From the NCBI RefSeq assembly GCF_001277345.1, contig NZ_LIUT01000001.1:2875699-2939698 (forward strand): 64,000 nt of DNA, in the 5' to 3' direction. The DNA comes from Paenibacillus solani. GTDB lineage: Bacteria > Bacillota > Bacilli > Paenibacillales > Paenibacillaceae. The position numbers were made by a program, and so were the translations under genes. How positions within the stretch are numbered: the stretch's first letter is position 1; each line of letters starts with the position of its first letter. Under the pieces are notes generated by a model. That model worked only from the letters and a program-made list of their open reading frames with translations. It did not search any database and had not been told where the DNA came from. Positions 38,424 through 48,091 of the stretch are shown in pieces.

Positions 38424-38446
38424 TGAGAGACACCTCCTCTTCAAGT

Positions 38447-39784
38447 TCACTTTCCGTTGTTTACAGCTTGAACCAATCTTGGTGCGATATCATGAAGTGG
38501 CAGAACATAGTTCACGCACCCCAGCTCTACAGCAGATCTTGGCATACCGTAGACGACACAAGTTTGTTCACTTTCCGCATAAGTTGACGTCACGCCGGCA
38601 TCGTAGAGCTTTTTCATCATTCTCGCCCCATCGCTTCCCATGCCGGTCATCAGCACCGCATGGCGGTTGATCCCAGTCAGGGGAAGCAGGGATTCGAATA
38701 ACACATCAACTGATGGGCGGTGACCATTTCGGATCTCATCCTGACTTGTTTTGATCTGGTAGTCGCCGCTGGCAGTGCGATATATCCTCATGTGGCTTCC
38801 GCCTGGAGCGATGTAAGCTTTTCCTCTTTCCAATACCATATCTTGCTCCGCTTCCATCACCTCAAGCTCGCTGAATGAATTCAGTCGTTGTGCAAGGGAT
38901 TTGGTAAAGCTTGGCGGCATATGCTGAACGATGACAATCGGAGCACAAAAGTCACCTGGAATTTGCTCTAGAAAAACTTTTAACGCTCTTGGACCACCAG
39001 TTGAACAACCAACTGCAACTACATCCGTCAATTCCAATGAAGTCCGGGATTTGGTCTCTCGCGGCGGTTGATTCTCAATTTCCGGTGGAGCAACAGGTTT
39101 AGCCTGCACAGCTGGTATATGCTCTGTGCGCTTGTTCTTAAATTCAGAAGGCAGCGTCCCTTTTGTTCGAGCTGTCTTCTCACCGGCATGTTGCAATTTC
39201 GTCGGCAACGGATGGGATTCCGAACGTTTGCTGCGCTGTTCAGTCCCTTTGTTTGCTGACCTCGTTTCCTTCACCTGCAGCTTTTTGTTCAGCGTTTTGT
39301 CAGAAAGCTTTGGCGAAAGAGGAACCGTTATGTCTACACTCTTGCGTCTTTGCTCTTCTTCTTCCCACAACGCCCTCCGCTGTTTAGCCTGCATTGCTGC
39401 ATTCAGTTGCTTTAATAGTTCTGAACGCACCTGCTCAATATCCAGTGCATTAGAAATGGAAGGCTTTCGAATAAAATCAAATGCTCCCGCCTCAAGAGCG
39501 AGTATGGTTTCTCTCATCCCTTGTTCATTGATGCCTGACAACATAATGACAGGTCGAGGGCCTGAAGACATAATCAGCTTCAAAGCATCCAGCCCATTCA
39601 TCTTCGGCATTTCTACATCCAGTGTAATGACGTCAGGGTCTAGCTCCATCACTTTCTCAACAGCCTCGAGTCCGTTATTTGCTGTTCCGACGACCTGAAA
39701 AGACGGGTCACGCTCAATGAAGTCGGAAAAGATTTTCCGCATAAATGCAGAATCGTCCACGACAAGCACACGAAAAGGCTTCAT
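38447..39784 (-). CDS. cheB: Chemotaxis methylesterase CheB
   Basis: A 445-residue response regulator that removes methyl groups from receptors and deamidates glutamines. The receiver domain has the phosphorylation site D56 (VITLDVEMP). The C-terminal hydrolase has catalytic serine 261 in GCSTGGPRAL, histidine 288 in VQHMPP and aspartate in MTGMGSDGARM. The linker between them (about residues 126-250) is over 100 residues, basic and proline-rich, much longer than in B. subtilis CheB (about 357 residues in all). Confidence 0.95.
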   Translation of the reverse strand: MKPFRVLVVDDSAFMRKIFSDFIERDPSFQVVGTANNGLEAVEKVMELDPDVITLDVEMPKMNGLDALKLIMSSGPRPVIMLSGINEQGMRETILALEAGAFDFIRKPSISNALDIEQVRSELLKQLNAAMQAKQRRALWEEEEQRRKSVDITVPLSPKLSDKTLNKKLQVKETRSANKGTEQRSKRSESHPLPTKLQHAGEKTARTKGTLPSEFKNKRTEHIPAVQAKPVAPPEIENQPPRETKSRTSLELTDVVAVGCSTGGPRALKVFLEQIPGDFCAPIVIVQHMPPSFTKSLAQRLNSFSELEVMEAEQDMVLERGKAYIAPGGSHMRIYRTASGDYQIKTSQDEIRNGHRPSVDVLFESLLPLTGINRHAVLMTGMGSDGARMMKKLYDAGVTSTYAESEQTCVVYGMPRSAVELGCVNYVLPLHDIAPRLVQAVNNGK

Positions 39785-39822
39785 AGATGTCCACCTCTGT
39801 TTCCATTAATCCAAACAAAGAA

Positions 39823-40710
39823 TCACTTTGTACGTTTGAGCCATCGAGACATAAATCCTTTGATTCCCTTAGAGGTTTCGGACTCCGTTGCAGTAGGAAC
39901 GGCCATGTATCGTAGTGCAATCCGCCTAATATCGCTGGATGCGTTGCATCGTGGATAAGCTGCAGTAAAGGGAACCTGCCTCTTAACGGCTTGAACAACA
40001 TGCGTATCATCAGCAATCGAACCGAGCAGCTGGATATCCAGATCCAGAAAACGCTGTGCTGTCAGTATAATTTTGTTGGCTGCTTCCCGAGCCTCCTGCT
40101 CATCTCCCGCACGATTCACAACCAGGCTGAATGGTACCTGGTTGTCCATGCCATGCACTACTTTGATTAATGCATAGGCATCGGTAATGGAAGTCGGTTC
40201 GGGCGTGGTGACAACTAGACATTGATCAGCAGAAACGATAAACTTCATATTTTCCTTGGATAAACCAGCTCCTGTATCGAAGATGATATAATCCATCTCG
40301 GAAGCAATGCGTTCGATTTCAGTTATGAAATAATCCATCTCAGCTTCAGACAAGGACATCATGTCGGCTAGACCCGACCCGCCAGCAATGAAAGGAAGCT
40401 TGTTTGGTCCATACTGAATCACATCTTCAATCTTCTTCTCTCCGCGAAGAAGATGATATAAGCTATATTGGGAGCTTACACCCATAAGAACATCGATGTT
40501 CGCCATACCGATGTCCGCATCAAACACCAATACCTTTTTCCCCATCGCTTGCATAGTCAGGGCAAAGTTCAATGTGAAATTGGATTTTCCAACTCCGCCC
40601 TTTCCACTGCTGACTGTTATGATTTTAGCGGTTCTATTGGACTTTACTATCGGACTGCCTCCCGGCTGTGCCGAGACGAGCTGACGAAGCGATTGGGCTT
40701 GATCACTCAT
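39823..40710 (-). CDS. flhG: Flagellar number regulator FlhG (MinD-like ATPase)
   Basis: A 295-residue MinD/ParA-type ATPase (YlxH) that controls flagellar number and placement with FlhF. The deviant Walker A reads SSGKGGVGKSNF; the N-terminal DQAQSLRQL motif is the part that stimulates FlhF GTPase in related proteins; DADIGMANIDVLMG and YIIFDTGAG follow. Its start overlaps the flhF stop (ATGA). Confidence 0.94.
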   Translation of the reverse strand: MSDQAQSLRQLVSAQPGGSPIVKSNRTAKIITVSSGKGGVGKSNFTLNFALTMQAMGKKVLVFDADIGMANIDVLMGVSSQYSLYHLLRGEKKIEDVIQYGPNKLPFIAGGSGLADMMSLSEAEMDYFITEIERIASEMDYIIFDTGAGLSKENMKFIVSADQCLVVTTPEPTSITDAYALIKVVHGMDNQVPFSLVVNRAGDEQEAREAANKIILTAQRFLDLDIQLLGSIADDTHVVQAVKRQVPFTAAYPRCNASSDIRRIALRYMAVPTATESETSKGIKGFMSRWLKRTK

Positions 40711-42143
40711 GTGCGAATCGCTCCCAAAAGCAGACGGCTTAACTGTTCACTATCAGCCGGCAGCAGATCGTCGGGTACATTTTGACCATTGGTCATATAG
40801 GACAGGCGCAGGTTATGGGCATCCAGTAGATTAAACAAAGACCCGTAACTCCCCGTTTCATCCATCTTCGTGAAGATAACCTTATCCAGTGCATACTTGT
40901 TGAAATGATCCGCTATTTCGATCATATCGCTGCTCTTCGAAGTCAGACTCAAGACAAGATAGGTTTCACTTTGATCGGAATGAGAGAATAGGCTCTGAAG
41001 TTCGGAAACGAGCAGTTCATTTCGGTAATTCCGACCTGCCGTATCCATCAAAATCAGATCGCACTCCTGCAGCTTCTGTAGGGCACGCTGCATATCACCA
41101 GGTGATTGAACAACCTCCATCGGAACATTGAGAATTGAAGCGTAGGTACGCAATTGTTCGACCGCAGAGATCCGGTACGTATCTGAAGTAATGAAACCCA
41201 CTTTGCGCTGGTTACGGAACAGCTGTTCCGCCGCTATTTTTGCGATTGTAGTTGTCTTACCCACCCCGGTTGGCCCCGCAACGTACACAATCCGTGTTTC
41301 AGGCTGAACGCCGTCCCCAGTGCGGTCAGCAAGAAACTTCTCTGCCTGCTGATAGATCACGTTTAGCAGCTCCGCCTCGCTCATCTGCATCTGACTGGAT
41401 GTCCAGGCTTCTTCCGCGGTTGTGACCCACTCTTCCGTCAGCTTGGCGGACAGGTCTTGATTCAGAAGCTTGTCGCGAATATGCTGCAGCGGTTCAGGAA
41501 GAGGCTTCGCTTGGAGATTTTGCCGAGACAATCTCGCAATCCATTCCTTCATTTCTTTTAATTCTTCCAAAACCTTTTGTTCAGATCCACTGATCCCCAG
41601 CCTAGAAGTTAATGGCTCTCCTTGTCTTTCGCCGGAAGACTGTATTGAGGCGTGGGAAGCAGCTGACTCAGGAAGATCCGTGCTTCGCTCTAATGCTGTG
41701 GTAGCTGCAGTCTGCAGAGCCTGGTTATCTGCTTGTTGTTCCCTGGCCATTTGTTCAGAAGCGGCAACCTGGCTAAGAATCGTGGCAAATCGATTATAGT
41801 CCTCTTCTTGCTTTGCTCCGGATATGTTATCCGTATTACTTATCTGGGGCTTGGAGCTCGGCGCAGCCGGCTTTGCTTGTTCGGCCGTTCGCTGGTATGC
41901 CTTGGGCACCGCACCTGATGGAACGGACGGTATAATGTTGGGTCTGGCTGAGGAAGAGCCTTTAGCTTTCTCCGCTTGTTCTACCGCAGCGATCACCTCG
42001 ATCTTTTTCCGGGTAAACATACCGAGGAATCCGCCCACTTTGGTTTCTTTCGTGCTTAGTATGACGGCATCCGTACCAAGATCGGTACGGATATGCTGCA
42101 TCGCCTCAGGCATCGTGTCGACGATATACCTTTTCACTCTCAT
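40707..42143 (-). CDS. flhF: Flagellar SRP-like GTPase FlhF
   Basis: A 478-residue SRP-family GTPase that places the flagellar base. The N-terminal B region starts MRVKRYIVDTMPEAMQHIRTDL-like and holds a long, A-, Q- and S-rich linker (about residues 75-190), making it about 110 residues longer than B. subtilis FlhF. The NG domains carry [15 protein letters not shown] (G1), DTAGRNYRN (G3) and TKMDETGSYG (G4). It overlaps flhA (start within its stop region). Confidence 0.94.
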   Translation of the reverse strand: MRVKRYIVDTMPEAMQHIRTDLGTDAVILSTKETKVGGFLGMFTRKKIEVIAAVEQAEKAKGSSSARPNIIPSVPSGAVPKAYQRTAEQAKPAAPSSKPQISNTDNISGAKQEEDYNRFATILSQVAASEQMAREQQADNQALQTAATTALERSTDLPESAASHASIQSSGERQGEPLTSRLGISGSEQKVLEELKEMKEWIARLSRQNLQAKPLPEPLQHIRDKLLNQDLSAKLTEEWVTTAEEAWTSSQMQMSEAELLNVIYQQAEKFLADRTGDGVQPETRIVYVAGPTGVGKTTTIAKIAAEQLFRNQRKVGFITSDTYRISAVEQLRTYASILNVPMEVVQSPGDMQRALQKLQECDLILMDTAGRNYRNELLVSELQSLFSHSDQSETYLVLSLTSKSSDMIEIADHFNKYALDKVIFTKMDETGSYGSLFNLLDAHNLRLSYMTNGQNVPDDLLPADSEQLSRLLLGAIRT

Positions 42144-44173
42144 AAGTTCACCACTCCGACACTTTGAATTTCGACGTTAGGCTCGAGCTCACTGTAAGAC
42201 AATACCGGTATATCCTGCATGCTTCGTTCAATGACTTGCCGCAAATACATCCGTATGGCGGGCGAGGTAAGCAGGATAGGCTGCTGCCCCATCTGGATAA
42301 TCCGGTTCACCTGCTCGCTGAGCTTCTGGAACACGCTCTGTGTCGACACCGGGTCCATCGCAAGGTAGCTTCCCTGATCGCTCTGCTGCACGCTCTCAGC
42401 GATCTTCTTCTCCAGCTGTGGTCCAACCGTAATAACCCGCATCGCCTCTCCGTCTTGGGCATATTGCTGAGTAATCTGTCTTGAGAGGGCCTGTCTTACA
42501 TATTCTGTAAGAACGTCGGGATCCTTCGAGTAATGTCCGTAATCGGCAAGGGTTTCGAGAATCGTCACCATATCCCGAATCGAGATTTTCTCGCGAAGGA
42601 GCTTAGCCAGTACTTTCTGTACTTCCCCGATCGTCAGTACAGAAGGAATGAGTTCGTCGACAAGAACAGGATAGGTCTCCCGAATATTGTCGACCAAAGC
42701 TTTGGTCTCCTGGCGACCAATCAGTTCGTGCGCATGTCGCTTGATTAATTCAGTTAAATGTGTAGCAACTACGGATGGAGGATCTACTACCGTATAACCG
42801 GCAAGATCCGCCCGTTCTTTCATAGCTTCATCTATCCACAGTGCCGGGAGTCCGAATGCCGGTTCGGATGTTTCAATTCCAGTTACAGTATCGTCCTCAT
42901 ACCCGGGACTCATGGCAAGATAGTGATTTAATAATAATTCACCACCGCCGACAACATTCCCTTTAATTTTTATGACATATTCATTCGGTTTTAGTTGAAT
43001 ATTGTCGCGAATGCGAATAACCGGTACCACAAGTCCTAGTTCAAGTGCGCACTGTCTCCGGATCATAATGATCCGATCCAACAAATCTCCACCCTGCTGT
43101 GCATCTGCAAGCGGAATCAACCCATACCCAAATTCGAATTCGATCGGGTCAACTTGGAGCAAGTTGATCACGCTCTCCGGACTTCGGACTTCTTCAATCT
43201 GCTGTTCCTCCTCCAGCTGCTCCACTTCCACTTGTTTGCGATCCAGGTTGTTCTGCATCGTCCTCGCAGCAATGAATAATATGAGCGCAATCGGAGCGGT
43301 CGTAATCAGATGAATCGGTGTGAAGAGCCCCAACAGAAGAACCGTTCCTGCAACAATATACAAGAGGTGCGGGTAGGAGAAGAGCTGCCCAGTCAGATCA
43401 TCGGCCAGATTTCCATCCGATGAGGCTCTTGTAACAATAAGCCCGGCAGCAGTGGATATCAGAAGAGCCGGGATTTGGCTGACCAATCCATCCCCGATCG
43501 TGAGAATTGAGTATGTGCCCATCGCGTCTCCGAATGACATGCCATGAATCGAGATTCCGATGATAAATCCGCCGATCAGATTAATCAGCATGATAACAAT
43601 CGTCGCGATTGCATCACCTTTAACGAATTTACTCGCACCATCCATGGCGCCGTAAAAATCGGCTTCCCGCTCAATTTTGCTTCTTCGTTCTCTGGCTTGC
43701 TGCTCATTGATCAGGCCTGCGTTTAAATCCGCATCGATACTCATCTGTTTACCTGGCATCGCATCGAGCGTAAATCGCGCCGCAACTTCGGCTACGCGTT
43801 CAGAACCTTTCGTTATGACAATGAACTGTACAACAACAAGGATCAAAAAGACGATAAATCCAATCGCTATTTCACCATTGGCTATCCATTTACCGAACGT
43901 AGCGACAACTTCACCCGCATTCGCTTCCGACAGGATCAGCTTCGTTGTCGAAATATTAAGCGCAACACGGAACAGCGTCGTGATGAGCAATAATGAAGGA
44001 AAGATCGAGAAGTCCAATGCTTCCTTCGTATTCATGGCCACCAACAAAATGATAAGCGCCAGCGAGATATTGATAATCAGCAGTACATCGAGCAGCCATA
44101 TCGGGATCGGAAGAATCATCATGAGTACGATGCCAATTACACCCGCAAGGACAGAAAGATCTTTTATTTTCAC
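42140..44173 (-). CDS. flhA: Flagellar export gate protein FlhA
   Basis: A 677-residue inner-membrane component of the flagellar type III export gate. About eight membrane segments lie in the first half, with the FHIPEP-type loop around RFTLDAMPGKQMSIDADLNAG; the C-terminal cytoplasmic domain docks chaperone-substrate complexes. Normal length. It lies between flhB and flhF. Confidence 0.96.
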   Translation of the reverse strand: MKIKDLSVLAGVIGIVLMMILPIPIWLLDVLLIINISLALIILLVAMNTKEALDFSIFPSLLLITTLFRVALNISTTKLILSEANAGEVVATFGKWIANGEIAIGFIVFLILVVVQFIVITKGSERVAEVAARFTLDAMPGKQMSIDADLNAGLINEQQARERRSKIEREADFYGAMDGASKFVKGDAIATIVIMLINLIGGFIIGISIHGMSFGDAMGTYSILTIGDGLVSQIPALLISTAAGLIVTRASSDGNLADDLTGQLFSYPHLLYIVAGTVLLLGLFTPIHLITTAPIALILFIAARTMQNNLDRKQVEVEQLEEEQQIEEVRSPESVINLLQVDPIEFEFGYGLIPLADAQQGGDLLDRIIMIRRQCALELGLVVPVIRIRDNIQLKPNEYVIKIKGNVVGGGELLLNHYLAMSPGYEDDTVTGIETSEPAFGLPALWIDEAMKERADLAGYTVVDPPSVVATHLTELIKRHAHELIGRQETKALVDNIRETYPVLVDELIPSVLTIGEVQKVLAKLLREKISIRDMVTILETLADYGHYSKDPDVLTEYVRQALSRQITQQYAQDGEAMRVITVGPQLEKKIAESVQQSDQGSYLAMDPVSTQSVFQKLSEQVNRIIQMGQQPILLTSPAIRMYLRQVIERSMQDIPVLSYSELEPNVEIQSVGVVNL

Positions 44174-44197
44174 TGCACTGACGCCTCCGGTCCCTAG

Positions 44198-45286
44198 TTA
44201 TTTCACTTTACCTTTAAGTTTATATACATAGGCCAGCACTTCCGCTACGGCCTGGAACAGGTCTCCAGGAATCGAATCCCCGATTTCCGACCGTTGGTAC
44301 AATGCGCGTGCCAGCGGCTTATTTTCCATCGTTATAATTCCATGGTCTTTCGCTATTTCTTTAATCCGCAGAGCCATAAAATCTTGGCCTTTTGCAATGA
44401 TTTGCGGAGCATCCATCATGGACCCGTCATACTTGATCGCCACTGCAAAGTGGGTCGGGTTAGTGATGATGACGTCAGCATTCGGAATTTCCTGCATCAT
44501 CCGCTGAACTGCCATTCGACGCTGGCGTTCCCTGATTTTTCCTTTGATCAGTGGATCGCCCTCCATTTTTTTATACTCATCCTTAATATCTTGCTTTGAC
44601 ATGCGTATATTTTTTTCGTAGTCGTATCGTTGGTACATATAATCAAGAATAGCTAGAATAATCAGCCCGATGGCTATTTTGAATCCCAGTGACATCGTAA
44701 TATCCGCCACGAAGTGAAAGATCGTGTCTGGGCCCATCGTTGACAAGGAAGATAATCCTTCCCTTGCAGCCCATAAAGTGCTGTATGCAAGGTAACCTAT
44801 AATGGTCAGCTTAATGACCGATTTCAAGAACTCGACCAATGAACGCATCGAGAAAATATTTTTGAAGCCTTTAATTGGATCGATTTTGCTGAATTTCATT
44901 TTCAATGTTTCGCCCGTCAACATAAATCCCACCTGCAAATAGTTAGCGATTAATGCGACGATAAATACCGAGATAAACAAGGGAGCCACTATAAGCAAGA
45001 TTTGGATGCCGTACTCCCCGAACAGGTTCATAACATTGTCTTTTGTAACATTCATGGAGAGCTGATTAATGTAAATATCGCTGAACAATCGAACAATGCG
45101 ATCCCTCATATACCCACCGAAAATTAACAAACAGAAGAAAGCGGCTAGCAAGACCGATGCACCCGATACCTCCATGCTCTTGGCAACTTGGCCTTTCTTA
45201 CGTGTATCTTGGCGCTTCTTGGGTGTGGCTTTCTCCGTCTTTTCGCCAGCGAACAACTGTAAGTCGACCGGATACCGGTATGACAT
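44198..45286 (-). CDS. flhB: Flagellar export switch protein FlhB
   Basis: A 362-residue membrane protein that controls export specificity. Four membrane helices precede a cytoplasmic domain with the self-cleavage site NPTHFAVAIKYDG. The start at 45286 (MSYRYPVDLQLF) has GGAGGTGAAG upstream; an in-frame extension of 31 codons into fliR is not real. GEKTEKATPKKRQDTRKKGQ is the typical N-terminal sequence. Confidence 0.95.
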   Translation of the reverse strand: MSYRYPVDLQLFAGEKTEKATPKKRQDTRKKGQVAKSMEVSGASVLLAAFFCLLIFGGYMRDRIVRLFSDIYINQLSMNVTKDNVMNLFGEYGIQILLIVAPLFISVFIVALIANYLQVGFMLTGETLKMKFSKIDPIKGFKNIFSMRSLVEFLKSVIKLTIIGYLAYSTLWAAREGLSSLSTMGPDTIFHFVADITMSLGFKIAIGLIILAILDYMYQRYDYEKNIRMSKQDIKDEYKKMEGDPLIKGKIRERQRRMAVQRMMQEIPNADVIITNPTHFAVAIKYDGSMMDAPQIIAKGQDFMALRIKEIAKDHGIITMENKPLARALYQRSEIGDSIPGDLFQAVAEVLAYVYKLKGKVK

Positions 45287-45305
45287 CCGCTTCACCTCCA
45301 TCTCC

Positions 45306-46094
45306 TTAAGTCGGCCCGTCGCCAAGAACGCCAAGCAGCTGCCGGAGCGCTTCAAACATTTTGGCAAACAGATGATCAAATAACGATACCAGCATAGGCA
45401 TGAGCAGCATCAACAACACGAGTCCAACGATGATTTTGAGGATAATCCCGATAACAAACACATTGAACTGTGGAGCTGTCCTTGCCAGAAAGCCTAGCCC
45501 TACATCAGTCAGGAACAGGGCTGCCACTAGCGGTGCCGCCATTTGCAGTGCCAACACAAAAGAGTGTGAGAACGTCCGAACGAGAAAATCCGTTACATTG
45601 CCATCATGAATCTTTGAAAACACATCTCCAGTAATCGGTATCCATTCATAGCTGTACATAATGGCATCCAGCAGATAGTGGTGACCATTCATGCTGAGAA
45701 AGACCAGCAAGGAAAGATAGAACTTAAAATTACCGATTAGAGGAGTAGAACTGCCTGTGAACGGGTCGATGACATTGGCCATGCTGAATCCGATCTGTAT
45801 GTCAATCAATGCTCCTGCTGTCTGAACAACAGCCATAATAAGATAAGCCGTGAATCCAAGGAGCAGCCCCACCAATACTTCCTGGACGATTAGAATCGCG
45901 TAGGACAAGTCCTGCGGAACCACTTCACCAAGCCCGGTTGATAAGTAAACGATCAGGGCGATAATAGCTGAGAGGGCTATTTTGAATGAGGATGGTATAC
46001 CGCGCGAAGCGAATACTGGCGATATTACAAAAAAAGATGTTATTCGACAAAAAATAAGCATGAAAACAGGTAAACTTTGCTGTAACCATTCCAT
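45306..46094 (-). CDS. fliR: Flagellar export gate protein FliR
   Basis: About 262 residues with six membrane segments; forms the export gate core with FliP and FliQ. CRITSFFVISPVFASRGIPSSFKIALSAII near the start and GLGFLARTAPQFNVF are characteristic. ATG 46094 (10 bases after AGG) is preferred over GTG 46100. Confidence 0.94.
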   Translation of the reverse strand: MEWLQQSLPVFMLIFCRITSFFVISPVFASRGIPSSFKIALSAIIALIVYLSTGLGEVVPQDLSYAILIVQEVLVGLLLGFTAYLIMAVVQTAGALIDIQIGFSMANVIDPFTGSSTPLIGNFKFYLSLLVFLSMNGHHYLLDAIMYSYEWIPITGDVFSKIHDGNVTDFLVRTFSHSFVLALQMAAPLVAALFLTDVGLGFLARTAPQFNVFVIGIILKIIVGLVLLMLLMPMLVSLFDHLFAKMFEALRQLLGVLGDGPT

Positions 46095-46105
46095 GGACAC
46101 TCAGC

Positions 46106-46375
46106 CTATCCAATATATTTGTAGAGATTGTCCAAAATACCGTGGGTGAACTCCACTAATGTCGTTAATATCCAAGGACCAAACAACAGTAATGCTACGA
46201 GAACCATAACAATTTTGGGCACGAATGCCAGTGTTTGTTCCTGGATCTGTGTCGTTGCTTGAAAAATACTGACCAAAAGTCCTACAGCCAGTGCGAGAAC
46301 AAGCATCGGTGCGCTCACCTTGAGCACAGTATAGACCGCTTGCCCTGCCAGGCCGATAATAAATTCAGCGCTCAC
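46106..46375 (-). CDS. fliQ: Flagellar export gate protein FliQ
   Basis: An 89-residue, two-helix gate protein. SIFQATTQIQEQTLAFVPKI is diagnostic. The start is GTG at 46375 behind GGGGGACTAAG. It sits between fliP and fliR in the fixed order. Confidence 0.95.
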   Translation of the reverse strand: MSAEFIIGLAGQAVYTVLKVSAPMLVLALAVGLLVSIFQATTQIQEQTLAFVPKIVMVLVALLLFGPWILTTLVEFTHGILDNLYKYIG

Positions 46376-46415
46376 GGCTTAGTCCCCCTGTATTCGAATT
46401 ACTTGCCGCTTATTG

Positions 46416-47168
46416 CTATGGGTTAAAGCTCATCAGCATCGACTTCACGACCAGATACCAGCCGTCTACCAGAACAAAAAGTAAAATTTTGAATGGCAGT
46501 GAGATCATAACCGGTGGCAGCATCATCATCCCCATCGCCATGAGCACGCTGGCAACCACGATGTCAATGACTAGAAACGGAATGAATATCATAAAACCCA
46601 TCTGAAACCCCGTCTTCAGTTCACTAATGGCAAATGCAGGTACCATAACCGTTAATGGGATATCCTTATATGATTCGGCTTTCTCTGCTCCTGTGTAGTT
46701 CATAAACAGCAATAGATCTTTCTCGCGCGTGTGAGAGAACATGAATTTCTTCATGGGATCTTGAGCCTTATCCAGCGCTTCCGCTTGGGTGATCTCTCCC
46801 TTGAGATAGGGCTGTAACGCGACTTCATTGATCGATGACAGTGTAGGAGCCATCACGAACAAAGTAAGGAAAAGCGCCAGGCCAATCAACACCTGATTTG
46901 GCGGTGTTTGCTGTGTGCCGAGAGAAGTACGGACAAAGCCAAGCACGATAACAATCCGTGTGAAACTTGTCATCAGCACCAAAATTGCAGGCGCAATGCT
47001 AAGAACGGTAATTAGGAGTATCAAGGACAATGAACTTGTCCCCGCGGCGTCTCCATCATTGCCGATTTGAATATCAATGTTCGGAATCGGATCCGCAAAG
47101 GCCGAGTGGGAGAACAGAAATCCGAACATCAGGAAAATAATGATAGCGCACGAGATTTTTTTATTCAT
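46416..47168 (-). CDS. fliP: Flagellar export gate protein FliP
   Basis: A 250-residue gate protein with a cleavable-type signal sequence (to about residue 25) and four membrane helices. MTSFTRIVIVLGFVRTSLGTQQTPPNQVLIGLALFLT is split as the family core; FMIFIPFLVIDIVVASVLM follows. The start overlaps the fliO stop. Confidence 0.96.
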   Translation of the reverse strand: MNKKISCAIIIFLMFGFLFSHSAFADPIPNIDIQIGNDGDAAGTSSLSLILLITVLSIAPAILVLMTSFTRIVIVLGFVRTSLGTQQTPPNQVLIGLALFLTLFVMAPTLSSINEVALQPYLKGEITQAEALDKAQDPMKKFMFSHTREKDLLLFMNYTGAEKAESYKDIPLTVMVPAFAISELKTGFQMGFMIFIPFLVIDIVVASVLMAMGMMMLPPVMISLPFKILLFVLVDGWYLVVKSMLMSFNP

Positions 47169-47689
47169 GAATCCTTATGATCCTCCCGCAGCAATTCTTC
47201 GACCTTCTCTTTCCGGTTCGGCACGCTGCGCAGCTTGGATTCGAACACTTCATGGAAAGAAGATGTATCTTCCAACTCAATCTCTTCCGATGGTGGTTCT
47301 TTACGGAGTTTTGCCGCCAATTTCTTCATGAGTGGCGGCAGTGCCCCATTATGGATTCCTGACTCCTGTTCAAATGCGGCTTGGATAAGCGCAACTTCAG
47401 CCGGATCCGAAATTTTGTCCACCAACCGGACGTCTTCACCAACACCAATCACATAGATGCTCCCCCCGATTTCAACAATCTGAAGGGATTTGTTAGGGCC
47501 CATCCCAACCGCACCCAAGGTGCGAATAGAGCGGCCCTGCATCCAGCTCTGATTCTTTTTGCTGAGAAAGCGAATCAGCAGCACGATCAACGCAACGATG
47601 ATGGCAAGTACGACAAAGACATAAAATAACTGTAGATAATACCCGGTAGTACTTCCTGAACGTAATCCATCAGAGGCTGCCATCATCAT
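47165..47689 (-). CDS. fliO: Flagellar biosynthesis protein FliO/FliZ
   Basis: A 174-residue protein with one membrane helix (about 20-42) followed by a small FliO domain (SIRTLGAVGMGPNKSLQIVEIGG) and an acidic, coiled tail. FliO aids assembly of the FliP ring. B. subtilis calls the gene fliZ/fliO. It lies between cheY and fliP, as in B. subtilis. Confidence 0.9.
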   Translation of the reverse strand: MMMAASDGLRSGSTTGYYLQLFYVFVVLAIIVALIVLLIRFLSKKNQSWMQGRSIRTLGAVGMGPNKSLQIVEIGGSIYVIGVGEDVRLVDKISDPAEVALIQAAFEQESGIHNGALPPLMKKLAAKLRKEPPSEEIELEDTSSFHEVFESKLRSVPNRKEKVEELLREDHKDS

Positions 47690-47696
47690 AATGATC

Positions 47697-48062
47697 CTAT
47701 ATGCCTAACGTCTTATTGATAGCTTCAATAACTCTGTCGGATTGGAATGGTTTAACGATAAAATCCTTCGCTCCGGCTTGAATAGCGTCGATAACCATCG
47801 CTTGTTGTCCCATAGCAGAACACATAATCACTTTTGCGTTTGCATCGACTTTTTTGATTTCTTTCAAGGCAGCAATCCCATCCATTTCCGGCATAGTGAT
47901 ATCCATTGTAATAAGATCAGGGCGAAGCTCTTTAAATTTTTCGATTGCTTGTCCGCCGTCCTGTGCCTCCCCTACAACTTCAAATCCGTTCTTGACCAGA
48001 ATGTCACGGATCATCATTCTCATAAAAGCAGCATCGTCCACAATCAGAATTCGGTTAGCCAT
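47697..48062 (-). CDS. cheY: Chemotaxis response regulator CheY
   Basis: A 121-residue single receiver domain. Acidic pocket D9/D10 (IVDDAAFMR), phosphorylation site D54 (ITMDITMPEMDG), conserved serine in MCSAMGQ and lysine in IVKPFQ. In Bacillales CheY-P binds FliM and FliY; both switch proteins are encoded just upstream. Confidence 0.96.
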   Translation of the reverse strand: MANRILIVDDAAFMRMMIRDILVKNGFEVVGEAQDGGQAIEKFKELRPDLITMDITMPEMDGIAALKEIKKVDANAKVIMCSAMGQQAMVIDAIQAGAKDFIVKPFQSDRVIEAINKTLGI

Positions 48063-48091
48063 TGATAAAAATCCTCCCTAAAATGTATGTG

